Below, piece by piece: positions 40,669 through 49,360 of a stretch of 64,000 bases of DNA; the first letter of the stretch is position 1; every line of letters begins with the position of its first letter. The notes under the pieces are model-generated. The model did no database searches and was not told where the DNA came from. It saw nothing but the letters and a program-made list of their open reading frames with translations. The translations under genes and the position numbers were made by a program. The stretch is from Nonomuraea indica (GTDB lineage: Bacteria; Actinomycetota; Actinomycetes; Streptosporangiales; Streptosporangiaceae), in assembly GCF_002850745.1 (NCBI RefSeq), contig NZ_KZ559468.1, forward strand, positions 475,109 to 539,108, in the 5' to 3' direction.

Positions 40669-42156
40669 ATGAGCCTCACGGCGGTGCTCATCGTGGTCCT
40701 CGCCGCCGTGCTCATCGGCGCGTTCGGCATCCGCGTCTCCCGCACCACCTCCGACTTCTACGTGGCCTCCCGCACCGTCAGCCCGCTGTGGAACGCCTCC
40801 GCCATCGGCGGCGAGTACCTGTCGGCGGCGTCGTTCCTGGGCGTGGCGGGGCTCATCCTGTCGTTCGGCGCCGACATGCTGTGGCTGCCCGTCGGCTGGA
40901 CCGGCGGCTACCTCGTGCTGCTCGTGCTGGTGTCGGCGCCGCTGCGCCGCTCCGGGGCGTACACCCTGCCCGACTTCGCCGAGGCCCGGCTGGAGTCGAT
41001 GACCGTGCGCCGCACGGCGAGCGGCCTCGTCGTGCTCATCGGCTGGCTCTACCTCATGCCGCAGTTCCAGAGCGCGGGCCTGGTGCTCCGGGAGATCACC
41101 GGCGCGCCGCCGTGGGCCGGCGGCCTGCTCGTGGCCGTGGTGGTCGCCGTCAACGTGCTGTCCGGCGGCATGCGGTCGATCACGTTCGTGCAGGCGTTCC
41201 AGTACTGGCTGAAGCTGACCGCGCTGGCGGTGCCGCTGGTGTTCCTGCTCATGGCCTGGAAGGCCGACGGCGCGCCGGCGATCAGCCCGCAGGACGCCGC
41301 CGCCTGGCAGGCCCCCCTGGGCGGGGGCAGGGAGTACGGGCTGTACTCGACGTACTCGCTCATCCTCGCGACGTTCCTCGGCACCATGGGGCTGCCGCAC
41401 GTGCTGGTGCGGTTCTACACCAACCCGGACGGCCGGGCCGCCCGCCGCACGACGCTGGTGGTCCTGACGCTGCTCGGCGCCTTCTACCTGCTGCCCGCCC
41501 TGTACGGCTGGCTGGGCCGGCTGTACGTCCCCGACCTGGCCCGCACCGACGCCGTCGTGCTGACGCTGCCGGGCCGGATGGTCGGCGGCACCCTGGGCGA
41601 CCTGCTGACGGCGCTGGTCACGGCCGGGGCGTTCGCCGCGTTCCTGTCCACCTCGTCGGGGCTGACCGTGTCGGTGGCCGGGGTGCTCGCCCAGGACCTG
41701 CTCCGGGGCGGGGTGCGCTCGTTCCGGATCGCGACGGTGCTGGCCGTGGTCGTGCCGCTGACGCTGGCGCTGTGGGCTCGCGAGCTGCCGGTGGCCGACG
41801 TGGTCGGGCTGGCGTTCGCGGTGGCGGCGTCGTCGTTCTGCCCGCTGCTGGTGCTCGGCATCTGGTGGCGGCGGCTCAGCACCACCGGCGCGCTGGCCGG
41901 GCTGTTCGTCGGTGGCGGGCTGGCCTGCGCCGCGGTGCTGGTCACGATCGTCGGCGGGCCGCACGAGGGGCTGGCGAACGCGCTGCTGGCCCAGCCGGCC
42001 GCCTGGACGGTGCCGATCGCGTTCACGGTGATGATCACGGTGTCGTTCGTGACCCCGCACCGCGTCCCGGCGGGGGTGGCCAGGACCATGGTCCGCCTGC
42101 ACACCCCCGAGGACCTCAACCTGGACCGCGGCGACTGGCGGCCCCGCTCCTCCTAG
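40669..42156 (+). CDS. Sodium:solute symporter (SSS family)
   Basis: 495 residues and about 13 membrane helices. Family blocks: FYVASRTVSPLWNASAIGGEYLSAASFLGVAGL, GWLYLMPQFQSAGLVL, TFLGTMGLPHVLVRFYTN and FAAFLSTSSGLTVSVAG. Closest in pattern to monocarboxylate/acetate symporters (ActP, MctC). The TAG stop shares a CTAG with the convergent kinase gene's stop. Probably induced by the LytS/LytTR pair. Confidence 0.92.
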   Translation: MSLTAVLIVVLAAVLIGAFGIRVSRTTSDFYVASRTVSPLWNASAIGGEYLSAASFLGVAGLILSFGADMLWLPVGWTGGYLVLLVLVSAPLRRSGAYTLPDFAEARLESMTVRRTASGLVVLIGWLYLMPQFQSAGLVLREITGAPPWAGGLLVAVVVAVNVLSGGMRSITFVQAFQYWLKLTALAVPLVFLLMAWKADGAPAISPQDAAAWQAPLGGGREYGLYSTYSLILATFLGTMGLPHVLVRFYTNPDGRAARRTTLVVLTLLGAFYLLPALYGWLGRLYVPDLARTDAVVLTLPGRMVGGTLGDLLTALVTAGAFAAFLSTSSGLTVSVAGVLAQDLLRGGVRSFRIATVLAVVVPLTLALWARELPVADVVGLAFAVAASSFCPLLVLGIWWRRLSTTGALAGLFVGGGLACAAVLVTIVGGPHEGLANALLAQPAAWTVPIAFTVMITVSFVTPHRVPAGVARTMVRLHTPEDLNLDRGDWRPRSS

Positions 42157-43553
42157 GAGACCGGGACGTCGGCGAACAGGCCGACGCTGGGGATCTGCAC
42201 GCCGAGCTGGTCGGCGTCCTCGGAGATCCCGGCGAACACCGAGAAGTAGGAGGCGGTGTCGCCCGGACGCAGCTTGCCCTTGGTGGGGCTGCACGAGCAC
42301 TTGTCGCCCTCGGTCACCGGCCCGTACGTCTTCCCCGTCGCCGGGTCCACCACTGTCACGCCCGCGGTGCTGTTGTACTGCCAGGTGGTCAGCGGCCCGG
42401 TGCCGAAGGCCGTCCACTGGTCCCACTCGCTCGTGCCGTCGTTGCGCACCGACCACTGCAGGACGACGGTGCGGCCCTTGCGGGTCAGCGAGAGCACCTT
42501 CACGTGCAGCCTGACGCCGTCGATCTGGAGATCGCGGCCCGCCACGGCGGCGCCGTCGGGCGGGTCGGGGCGGCCCAGCGTCAGCGCCAGCACGGCCACC
42601 GAGACGGAGAGCGCCGTGATCGCGGCCAGCACCGGCACCAGCCACCGGCGGGGCCGCGCCCGCGGGGCGGCGGGGGGCGGCGGCCCGTCGAGGCCCCAGT
42701 TGTCGGTCACCAGCCGTGTCGCGGCCTCGACGGTCACCCGCTCCCGGCCCAGCAGCCGGTCGAGGAGCTGCTGGGCCGTGGGACGCCGGGCGGGGTCCTT
42801 GTCCAGGGCCTGCTCGACGAGGGGACGCAGCCGCTCGTCGAGCCCGTCGAGGCGTGGGACGTGGTGGGCGACGCGGTAGAGGATCTCGGCGTCGCTGCCG
42901 CCGGGGAAGGGCGGGCGCCCGGTGGCGGCGTAGGTGACCACGCAGCCCCACGCGAACACGTCGGCCGCCGCCGTCACCCGCTCGCCGCGGCCCTGTTCCG
43001 GCGACATGTACGGCAGCGTGCCGATGACCACCCCGGTGTCGCCGCCCAGCGTGTCGGCGAGCTGCGCGATCCCGAAGTCGATGACCCGCGGGCCGACCGG
43101 GCCGAGCAGGATGTTCGACGGCTTGAGGTCGCGGTGCACGACCCCGGCCCCGTGGATGGCGGACAGCGCGGTGGCCACCCCGACGGCCAGCGCCTCCAGC
43201 GTCGAGCCCGACATCGGGCCCTGCGCCTCCACCACGGCGGACAGGTCGGGGCCGTCGATGTACTCGGTCGCGATGAACGCCTGGCCGTCGTCCAGGCCCA
43301 CGTCCAGCACGGCCGCCGTGCAGAAACGGGCCACCTTCCGCGCCGCCTCGGCCTCCTTGCGGAACCGCTGCCGGAACTCCTCCCGCGCGGCGAGCTCCGG
43401 CCGCATCACCTTCAACGCCACCTGACGCCCCGCGCCGTCGTGCGCGAGGTACACGATGCCCATGCCGCCGGAGCCGAGGCGGCGGTCGAGTGCGTACGGG
43501 CCGACGGAGCGCCGCTGCGCACCGGTGCTGTCGGGGGATAAATACGCATTCAT
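42153..43553 (-). CDS. Membrane Ser/Thr protein kinase, second copy type
   Basis: 466 residues. Kinase domain 18-275: LGSGGMGIVYLAH, K48, HRDLKPSN with D142, DFG. One membrane helix about 308-333 (WLVPVLAAITALSVSVAVLAL). The extracellular domain (about 345-466) is beta-rich, DUF4352/immunoglobulin-like (LHVKVLSLTRKGRTVVLQWSVRNDGTSEW), with a KCSCS cysteine motif. Unlike the kinase at 24220-26526, it has only a short linker. It is convergent and overlaps the symporter by four bases. Confidence 0.92.
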   Translation of the reverse strand: MNAYLSPDSTGAQRRSVGPYALDRRLGSGGMGIVYLAHDGAGRQVALKVMRPELAAREEFRQRFRKEAEAARKVARFCTAAVLDVGLDDGQAFIATEYIDGPDLSAVVEAQGPMSGSTLEALAVGVATALSAIHGAGVVHRDLKPSNILLGPVGPRVIDFGIAQLADTLGGDTGVVIGTLPYMSPEQGRGERVTAAADVFAWGCVVTYAATGRPPFPGGSDAEILYRVAHHVPRLDGLDERLRPLVEQALDKDPARRPTAQQLLDRLLGRERVTVEAATRLVTDNWGLDGPPPPAAPRARPRRWLVPVLAAITALSVSVAVLALTLGRPDPPDGAAVAGRDLQIDGVRLHVKVLSLTRKGRTVVLQWSVRNDGTSEWDQWTAFGTGPLTTWQYNSTAGVTVVDPATGKTYGPVTEGDKCSCSPTKGKLRPGDTASYFSVFAGISEDADQLGVQIPSVGLFADVPVS

Positions 43554-43651
43554 CGCGCCCCATCATGCCGTGTCACCCGCCCCGCCGCAGCCGCCCACCC
43601 CGCAGCCGCCCCCCGCCCCAGACACCCACGGGGCGCCCGCCGACGCCGACC

Positions 43652-44644
43652 TCAGGGAGGGGGCAGCTCGCCGGAGCCGCGCGCCACAAGCTCGACGGGG
43701 ACGCGGACCCGGCGCGGCTCGGGGGAGGGGCTGAGCAGGAGGTCCACCGCGCTGCGGGCCAGCCGCCGCACGTCGTAGCGCACCACCGTCACCCCCGGGT
43801 TGAACACGTCGGCCAGCGCGAAGTCGTCGAAGCCCACGTAGGCCGGCCGCTCGGGCCGCTCGCGCAGCGCCTGCAGGATGCCGATCGCGGCGCGGTTGTT
43901 GGTGGCGAAGAACGCGGTCGGCGGGTCGGGCCGGGAGAGCAGGCGGGCGACCTCGTGGCCGGCCCGCCACGGGTCGAACACGCCGCGCACGACCAGCGAC
44001 TCGTCCACCGCCGCTCCGGCGGCCCGCAGCGCGGCCCGGTAGCCGTCGGCGCGGTCGTGCACGGAGCTGAGCCCGTCGTCGTCGGAGAGGAGCGCGATGC
44101 GGCGGTGCCCGCGGGCCAGCAGGTGCTCGGTCGCGACCAGCCCGCCGCGGACGTCGTCGAGCGCCACCACGTCGGCCCGGTCGAGCCCGGCCGGCACGCG
44201 GTCGACGAAGACCGTGGTGAGCCCCGGATGCTCGGCGAGCCAGCCGTGGTCGGCCGCCGAGGGCACGATGATCAGCGAGTCGACGCCCCTGCCGTACATC
44301 GACTCGACGAGCATCCGCTCCCGGTCGGGCCGCTCCTCGTAGGAGCCGAACACCACCAGCGCCTCGTGCTCGCCGGCAGCCGCCTCCACCGCGGCGGCCA
44401 GGCGGGAGTAGAACTCGTTGGAGATGTTCTCCATGATGAGCCCGATCGTCAGCATGGTGGCGCCGCGCGCCAGCCGGCTGGCCGCCTCGTTGCGTCGGAA
44501 GCCCAGCGCGCTGATGGCCGCGTGCACCCGTTGCTGCACCGAGGCGCTGACGTGCGGCTCCTGGTTGACGACCCGTGAGACGGTCTTGAGGCTGACTCCG
44601 GCGTGACGGGCCACGTCGGCCATGGTGGGCTTGCGCACTGTCAT
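43652..44644 (-). CDS. LacI-family transcriptional regulator
   Basis: 330 residues. Helix-turn-helix and hinge at 6-62 (PTMADVARHAGVSLKTVSRVVNQEPHVS, LGFRRNEAASRLARG). Sugar-binding PBP-like domain 65-325 (IGLIMENISNEFYSRLAAAVEAAA, AFFATNNRAAIGILQAL, YVGFDDFALADVFNPGVTVVRYD). It is divergent, only 11 bases from the PLP enzyme, and probably controls that gene and the ABC importer via the TGACAGCGCTGTC-type sites at 45054 and 45821. Confidence 0.93.
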   Translation of the reverse strand: MTVRKPTMADVARHAGVSLKTVSRVVNQEPHVSASVQQRVHAAISALGFRRNEAASRLARGATMLTIGLIMENISNEFYSRLAAAVEAAAGEHEALVVFGSYEERPDRERMLVESMYGRGVDSLIIVPSAADHGWLAEHPGLTTVFVDRVPAGLDRADVVALDDVRGGLVATEHLLARGHRRIALLSDDDGLSSVHDRADGYRAALRAAGAAVDESLVVRGVFDPWRAGHEVARLLSRPDPPTAFFATNNRAAIGILQALRERPERPAYVGFDDFALADVFNPGVTVVRYDVRRLARSAVDLLLSPSPEPRRVRVPVELVARGSGELPPP

Positions 44645-44655
44645 AGTCTGCCTCC

Positions 44656-45819
44656 ATGGACGATGAGTGGATCTGTGGGCGTATGGGGGAGGACGAGCCC
44701 TGGATGCTGGGCGCGGTCAACCCTCCGGTGTTCGAGAACTCCCTGTTCGCGTTCGCGACGGCGGAGGAACTGGGTGAGGCGATCAGGAACGAGGACGAGC
44801 GCTACGTCTACTGGCGGGGCACCAACCCGACCGTGGATCTGGCCCAGCGCAAGCTCGCCGCGCTGGAGCGGGGGGAGCGGGCCAAGTGCTTCGCGTCGGG
44901 GATGGGCGCGATCTCCGCCGCCATCTCCTCGCAGGTGTCGGCGGAGGACCACGTGCTGGTGCTGGGCGCCGTCTACGGGCCGACGACCCAGTTCCTGCGT
45001 TATCTGGAGAAGTTCGGGGTCACGCATACGCATGTCGACAGTCTCCAGGGGTGTGACAGCGCTATCAGGGAGAGCACGCGCCTACTCTACTTCGAATCCC
45101 CCTCCTACATGAGGTACGAGGTCTTCGACATCCCGGCGGTGACGGCCTGGGCTGCGCGGCACGGGCTGGTCACGATCATGGACAACACCTGGTCCACGCC
45201 GATCTTCCAGAAGCCGCTGACTATGGGCGTCGACCTGGTCGTGCACTCGCTGTCGAAGTACGTGGGCGGCCACAGCGACCTGGTCGGCGGCGTGGTGGCC
45301 GGGTCGTCGCGGCTGATCAGGCCGCTGGCGCTGACCGAGTACCAGCTCTACGGGGCGGCCATGGCGCCGCACGTCGCCGCCAAGGTGATCAAGGGGTTGC
45401 GGACGCTGCCGGTGCGGATGGCCGCGCACCAGGAGCGGGGGCTGGCGGTCGCCGCGTTCCTGGCCGGCCATCCGGCGGTGCGGCGGGTCAACCACCCGGG
45501 GCTGGCGTCGCATCCGGGGCACGCGCTGGCGGTGCGGCAGATGTCGGGGTTCTCCAGCCTGTTCAGCGTGGAGCTGGACACGGAGTCGCGGCAGGAGGTG
45601 GCCGAGTTCCTTGATCTGCTCCGGCATTTCAGGATCGGGGTGTCGTGGGGTGGGTTCGAGAGCCTGGTGAACGCCCCGGCCCTGAGCACCAAGGAGAGCG
45701 TCCGTGCCACGATGGGCATCCCGGTCGGTCTCGTGCGCCTGTCGGTCGGGCTGGAGGCGGCCGAGACGTTGATCAAGGACCTGGGTCTGGCGCTGGAGGG
45801 GGTCGGTCGCCTAGCGTGA
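44656..45819 (+). CDS. Cys/Met-metabolism PLP enzyme (cystathionine gamma-lyase/beta-lyase family)
   Basis: 387 residues. Typical fold: YVYWRGTNPTVDLAQRKLAALERGE, AKCFASGMGAISAAI, MDNTWSTPIFQKPLTMGVDLVVHSLSKYVGGHSDLVGG with the PLP lysine in SLSKY, and the C-terminal SWGGFESLV. The reaction (gamma-elimination, beta-elimination or gamma-replacement) cannot be fixed. Its presence between a LacI gene and a sugar-type ABC operon is unusual. A LacI-like operator lies inside the coding sequence at 45054-45067. Confidence 0.9.
   Translation: MDDEWICGRMGEDEPWMLGAVNPPVFENSLFAFATAEELGEAIRNEDERYVYWRGTNPTVDLAQRKLAALERGERAKCFASGMGAISAAISSQVSAEDHVLVLGAVYGPTTQFLRYLEKFGVTHTHVDSLQGCDSAIRESTRLLYFESPSYMRYEVFDIPAVTAWAARHGLVTIMDNTWSTPIFQKPLTMGVDLVVHSLSKYVGGHSDLVGGVVAGSSRLIRPLALTEYQLYGAAMAPHVAAKVIKGLRTLPVRMAAHQERGLAVAAFLAGHPAVRRVNHPGLASHPGHALAVRQMSGFSSLFSVELDTESRQEVAEFLDLLRHFRIGVSWGGFESLVNAPALSTKESVRATMGIPVGLVRLSVGLEAAETLIKDLGLALEGVGRLA
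45054..45067. promoter_or_regulatory. Intragenic LacI-type operator (TGACAGCGCTATCA)
   Basis: Near-perfect dyad with the central CG of LacI-family sites, inside the PLP-enzyme gene. It differs from the site at 45821-45834 at only two of 14 positions. Its position 767 bases upstream suggests a looping partner or roadblock. Confidence 0.5.
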
Positions 45820-45820
45820 C

Positions 45821-45834
45821 TGACAGCGCTGTCT
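45821..45834. promoter_or_regulatory. LacI-type operator before the ABC importer operon (TGACAGCGCTGTCT)
   Basis: Contains the perfect 12-bp palindrome GACAGCGCTGTC, with the LacI-family central CG. It lies immediately after the PLP gene stop and 20 bases before the ATG of the solute-binding protein, overlapping the probable promoter/leader. Confidence 0.7.
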
Positions 45835-45854
45835 TACCTCGCACGGAGGCACAC

Positions 45855-47123
45855 ATGAGATCATCACGCCTGGCGGCACCCACGGCTCTGCTCGCCGCCG
45901 CAACGCTGGTCCTCGCGGGCTGCGGCTCCGGCTCCGGTTCCTCCGGCGAGGTACGGCTGCGCATGATCGAGAGCCTGACCAGTCCCGAGCGGACCAAGCT
46001 GATCAAGCGCCTGATCGCCGACTTCGAGAAGGCGAACCCCGGCGTCTCGGTCGAGCTGGTCTCGCCGCCGCTGGACAGCGCCGACCAGAAGATCACCCAG
46101 ATCCTGCAGACGAAGAAGGACCTGGACGTGCTGGAGGTCCGCGACCACACGGCCAAGTCCTTCTCCAACAACGGCTGGCTGGCCGAGCTGCCCACCGACG
46201 CCTGGCCCGGCTGGGCCGACCTGACGGACCTGGCCAGGAAGAAGGCCGTCGAGGTCGGCGGCAAGCCCTACCTCATCCCGTACGGCTTCTACCAGCGGAC
46301 GCTCTTCCACCGCACCGACTGGGGCCTGACCCAGCCCCCCAGGACCTGGCAGGAGCTGTACGAGGCCGGCAAGAAGATGACCACGGGCGACCGCTACGGC
46401 TACTCCTTCCGGGGCGGCAAGGGCGGCGCCGACTACGCGGTCATGATGATCAGCGCGTACAACGGCGAGGCCCTCGACCCGGAGAAGTCGTTCTTCCTCA
46501 AGGACAAGCGGACGATCTTCTCCACCCCGGAGGCGGCCCAGGCCCTCGACCTGTACGTGAAGATCTTCAAGGAGGCCTCGCCGCCCGACTCCGTCTCCTG
46601 GGGCTACCCGGAGATGGTCCAGGGCTTCACCTCCGGCGTCACCGGCATGCTCATCCAGGACCCCGAAGTGATCAAGACTGTGGAGGAGAGCGGCGTCCAG
46701 GCGTGGTCCACCGCCCCGATCCCCAAGGGGCCCACCGGCTACGCCTTCCAGCCGGTCGGGTACGCCGGCTGGGGCGTCACCTCCTTCAGCAAGCACCGGA
46801 AGGAGGCGGTCGAGCTGGTGCAGTTCCTGTCGGAGGCCAAGCAGAGCATCGCCTTCGCCAAGGGCAACTCGCTCATCCCGATCTCCCGGCAGGCGCAGAA
46901 CGACCCGCAGTTCTCGCAGGGCGCCTGGAAGGCCTACCTGCAGGCCCAGCAGGACCCCCAGCAGGTGATCACCATCCGGCCGGTGGACTACCCGGGCTGG
47001 AGCCAGTTCACCGTCGACTCCGACCGTGACGTCCAGGCGCTCATCACCGGCAAGAAGACCGTCGCCGAGGTGCTCGCGTCGTGGGACGCGTTCTGGACCG
47101 ACCAGGCCAAGAAGGTCTCATGA
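45855..47123 (+). CDS. ABC-importer solute-binding lipoprotein (sugar type, family 1)
   Basis: 422 residues. Lipoprotein signal with lipobox LAGC (residues about 22-25). Mature part: MIESLTSPERTKLIKRLIADFEKANPGVSVELVSPP, then DVLEVRDHTAKSF and a C-terminal YAGWGVTSFSKHRKEAVELVQFLS, typical of SBP_bac_1 carbohydrate-binding proteins. ATG 45855 with GGAGG upstream. First gene of a three-gene importer without its own ATPase (actinomycetes often share MsiK). Substrate unknown; oligosaccharide or glycoside likely. Confidence 0.92.
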   Translation: MRSSRLAAPTALLAAATLVLAGCGSGSGSSGEVRLRMIESLTSPERTKLIKRLIADFEKANPGVSVELVSPPLDSADQKITQILQTKKDLDVLEVRDHTAKSFSNNGWLAELPTDAWPGWADLTDLARKKAVEVGGKPYLIPYGFYQRTLFHRTDWGLTQPPRTWQELYEAGKKMTTGDRYGYSFRGGKGGADYAVMMISAYNGEALDPEKSFFLKDKRTIFSTPEAAQALDLYVKIFKEASPPDSVSWGYPEMVQGFTSGVTGMLIQDPEVIKTVEESGVQAWSTAPIPKGPTGYAFQPVGYAGWGVTSFSKHRKEAVELVQFLSEAKQSIAFAKGNSLIPISRQAQNDPQFSQGAWKAYLQAQQDPQQVITIRPVDYPGWSQFTVDSDRDVQALITGKKTVAEVLASWDAFWTDQAKKVS

Positions 47124-48019
47124 GCTCGGTCGCCAGACCGGCGTTCACCGGCCGCAAGGCCAGGTTCATCGCCCTGTGCCTGCTGCCCGGCGTGATCTTC
47201 GTGGCGGTGTTCACCTACTACCCGATGATCCGCGGCGCCGTCATCGCCTTCCAGCGCTACAACCTGTTCGACCTCACCTCCACGCCGTTCGTGGGGCTGG
47301 AGAACTTCCGCTCGGTGCTGGCCGAGGACCGCTTCTGGACGGCGCTGCGCAACACCGGCACGTGGGTGGCCGTGTCGCTGTTCTTCCAGTTCTTCCTCGG
47401 CTTCGGGCTGGCGTTGCTGCTGCGCCGCCAGTTCCGTGGCCGGGGACTGTACCAGGCATGGGTGTTCTTCCCGTGGGCCATGTCCGGCTTCCTCATCGGG
47501 CTGCTGTGGCGGTGGATGTTCAACGGGCAGTTCGGGGTGGTCAACGACCTGCTGCTGAAGGCCGGGATCATCGACGAGCGGATCGGCTTCCTGGCCTCGC
47601 CCGGCTGGGCCATGACCTCGGTCATCGTGGCCAACGTCTGGTACGGCGTCACGTTCTTCGCCATCATGATCATGGCGGCGCTGCAGTCGGTGCCCGGTGA
47701 GCTGTACGAGGCGGCGTCGGTGGACGGCGCCTCCCGGCTTCGGCAGTTCTGGCACGTGACGCTGCCGCACATCCGGCCCACGCTCGCGCTCATCGTGCTC
47801 CTGCGGATCATCTGGATCCTCAACTTCCCCGACCTGATCTACGCCATGACCGGCGGCGGCCCGGCCGGCGGCACCGACATCGTCACCACGTTCCTCATCC
47901 AGCAGGTCATCGGCGGCGACTACGGCCGGGCGGGCGCGGTCGGGCTGCTGGTGCTCGGCCTCCTGCTGTCCTTCAGCGTCTTCTACCTGAACGTCACCCG
48001 ATTCGAGAGGTCGCGATGA
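47120..48019 (+). CDS. ABC sugar-importer permease (MalF/UgpA type)
   Basis: 299 residues, ATGA overlap with the binding-protein gene. Six membrane helices. The EAA loop YEAASVDGASRLRQFWHVTLPHIRPTLAL binds the ATPase. Forms the translocation pore with the next gene product. Confidence 0.93.
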   Translation: MSSVARPAFTGRKARFIALCLLPGVIFVAVFTYYPMIRGAVIAFQRYNLFDLTSTPFVGLENFRSVLAEDRFWTALRNTGTWVAVSLFFQFFLGFGLALLLRRQFRGRGLYQAWVFFPWAMSGFLIGLLWRWMFNGQFGVVNDLLLKAGIIDERIGFLASPGWAMTSVIVANVWYGVTFFAIMIMAALQSVPGELYEAASVDGASRLRQFWHVTLPHIRPTLALIVLLRIIWILNFPDLIYAMTGGGPAGGTDIVTTFLIQQVIGGDYGRAGAVGLLVLGLLLSFSVFYLNVTRFERSR

Positions 48020-48831
48020 GGCGCCTGGCCAAGGGCGTCGTGCTCGGCGCCTGGCTGCTGATCACGCTGTTCCCGCTCTACTGGATCGTCGTCACCTCGC
48101 TCAAGCCCAAGGCCGAGATCTTCTCGATGCCGCTGCGATACTGGCCCGGCGAGGTCACCTTCGAGCACTACGAGGAGCTGTTCTCCTTCGCCGACTTCGG
48201 CACCTACCTGCTCAACAGCCTCCTCGTCTCGCTGGTGGCGGCCGGCGCGGTGACCGTGACCGGCGTGCTCGGCGGCTACGTCCTGGCCCGCTTCTCCTTC
48301 CCGGGCCGCGGCGCGCTCATGCTGGCCTACCTGGTCACCCAGATGATCCCGCTGTTCATCGCGCTCGGCCCGCTCTACCTGCTGATGTCCGACCTCGACC
48401 TGCTCAACCGGCTGGCCGGGCTCATGCTCGTGTACGTCGCCATGCTGGTGCCGTTCGCCACGATCATCATGCGCGGCTTCTACGAGCGGATCCCCGTCGC
48501 GCTGGAGGAGGCCGCGCAGGTGGACGGGGCGTCGCGGCTGACCGCGATGGCGCGCGTCGTCATCCCGGTCATGCTGCCGGGCATCGCCGCCACCTACATC
48601 TTCGCGTTCGTCCAGTGCTGGAACGAGCTGTTCCTGGCCATCACGTTCATCGACAGCGAGGACGCCAAGACCATCCCCGTCGCGATGAACTCCTTCATCA
48701 CCCAGTACGACATCGACTGGGGCTCGATGGCCGCCGCCACCGTCGTCTCCGTCATCCCCACCCTGATCCTGTTCGCCGCCATCCGGCGCTACATCGTCGA
48801 AGGGCTCACCGCGGGCGCGGTCAAAGGTTGA
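48016..48831 (+). CDS. ABC sugar-importer permease (MalG/UgpE type)
   Basis: 271 residues, ATGA overlap. Six helices with EAA loop LEEAAQVDGASRLTAMARVVIPVMLPG and the MalG-type FVQCWNELFLAITFI segment. Last gene of the operon, followed by a hairpin terminator at 48934-48962. Confidence 0.93.
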   Translation: MRRLAKGVVLGAWLLITLFPLYWIVVTSLKPKAEIFSMPLRYWPGEVTFEHYEELFSFADFGTYLLNSLLVSLVAAGAVTVTGVLGGYVLARFSFPGRGALMLAYLVTQMIPLFIALGPLYLLMSDLDLLNRLAGLMLVYVAMLVPFATIIMRGFYERIPVALEEAAQVDGASRLTAMARVVIPVMLPGIAATYIFAFVQCWNELFLAITFIDSEDAKTIPVAMNSFITQYDIDWGSMAAATVVSVIPTLILFAAIRRYIVEGLTAGAVKG

Positions 48832-48888
48832 CAAAAACTCGGCGACGCGCTGACCTCGGCGGACCGCGTGCTCGTGACCGTTCGTCGT

Positions 48889-48906
48889 ATGAATAGCACC
48901 ATTCAT
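48889..48906. promoter_or_regulatory. Inverted repeat ATGAAT-N6-ATTCAT upstream of the symporter operon
   Basis: Perfect 6-base arms with a 6-base spacer, in an AT-rich island 125-142 bases before the DUF485 gene. The terminator of the ABC operon lies between it and that gene, so its target is uncertain. Candidate regulator site. Confidence 0.35.
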
Positions 48907-48933
48907 CGCAAGCCAGGCACAACTGGTCGCCGG

Positions 48934-48962
48934 AGCGCGCCGGCTCGCCGAACCGGCGCGCT
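48934..48962 (+). terminator. Terminator of the ABC importer operon
   Basis: Perfect 10-base arms AGCGCGCCGG / CCGGCGCGCT with a 9-base loop, no T-run. Confidence 0.6.
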
Positions 48963-49030
48963 TACGGCCTCCCCTCCGGGTAGGTTGCCCTCTTACCGTG
49001 AGCGTGATCCGCATCACAGTGGAGGGTCTC

Positions 49031-49360
49031 GTGACGACTCAAGAACATGACGCGTCCGTCTATGAGGAAGTGCAGCGCAGCAGTGAGTTCCAGGAGCTGA
49101 AGCGCCGTTTCCGCCGGTGGACGTTCCCGATGACCGTGGCGTTCCTGGTCTGGTACCTGCTCTATGTGGTGCTGTCCGGCTGGGCGCGTGACTTCATGGC
49201 GATCGAGTTGCTCGGCAACATCAACGTGGCACTGGTGTTCGGCCTGCTGCAGTTCGTCTCGACGTTCTGGATCGCCTGGGCGTACGCCAGGCACGCCGAG
49301 AAGAAGCTCGACCCGATCGCCGACAAGCTCCGCCACGAGGTCGAGGAGAAGACCCGATGA
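49031..49360 (+). CDS. DUF485 membrane protein, symporter partner
   Basis: 109 residues from a GTG at 49031 with GGAGGG 4 bases upstream; this start fits better than an in-frame one at 48998. DUF485 signature: SSEFQELKRRFRRWTFPMTVAFLVWYLLYVVLSGWARDFM and a second helix with FWIAWAYARHAEKKLDPIADKLR. These proteins (YjcH) are always next to ActP-type symporters; the ATGA overlap here confirms the pairing. Confidence 0.9.
   Translation: MTTQEHDASVYEEVQRSSEFQELKRRFRRWTFPMTVAFLVWYLLYVVLSGWARDFMAIELLGNINVALVFGLLQFVSTFWIAWAYARHAEKKLDPIADKLRHEVEEKTR

Noticed and set aside
40543..43566. A 1007-codon minus-strand open frame over the symporter and second kinase
   Set aside because: Different frame from the kinase and low-complexity throughout; the symporter and kinase frames explain the region.
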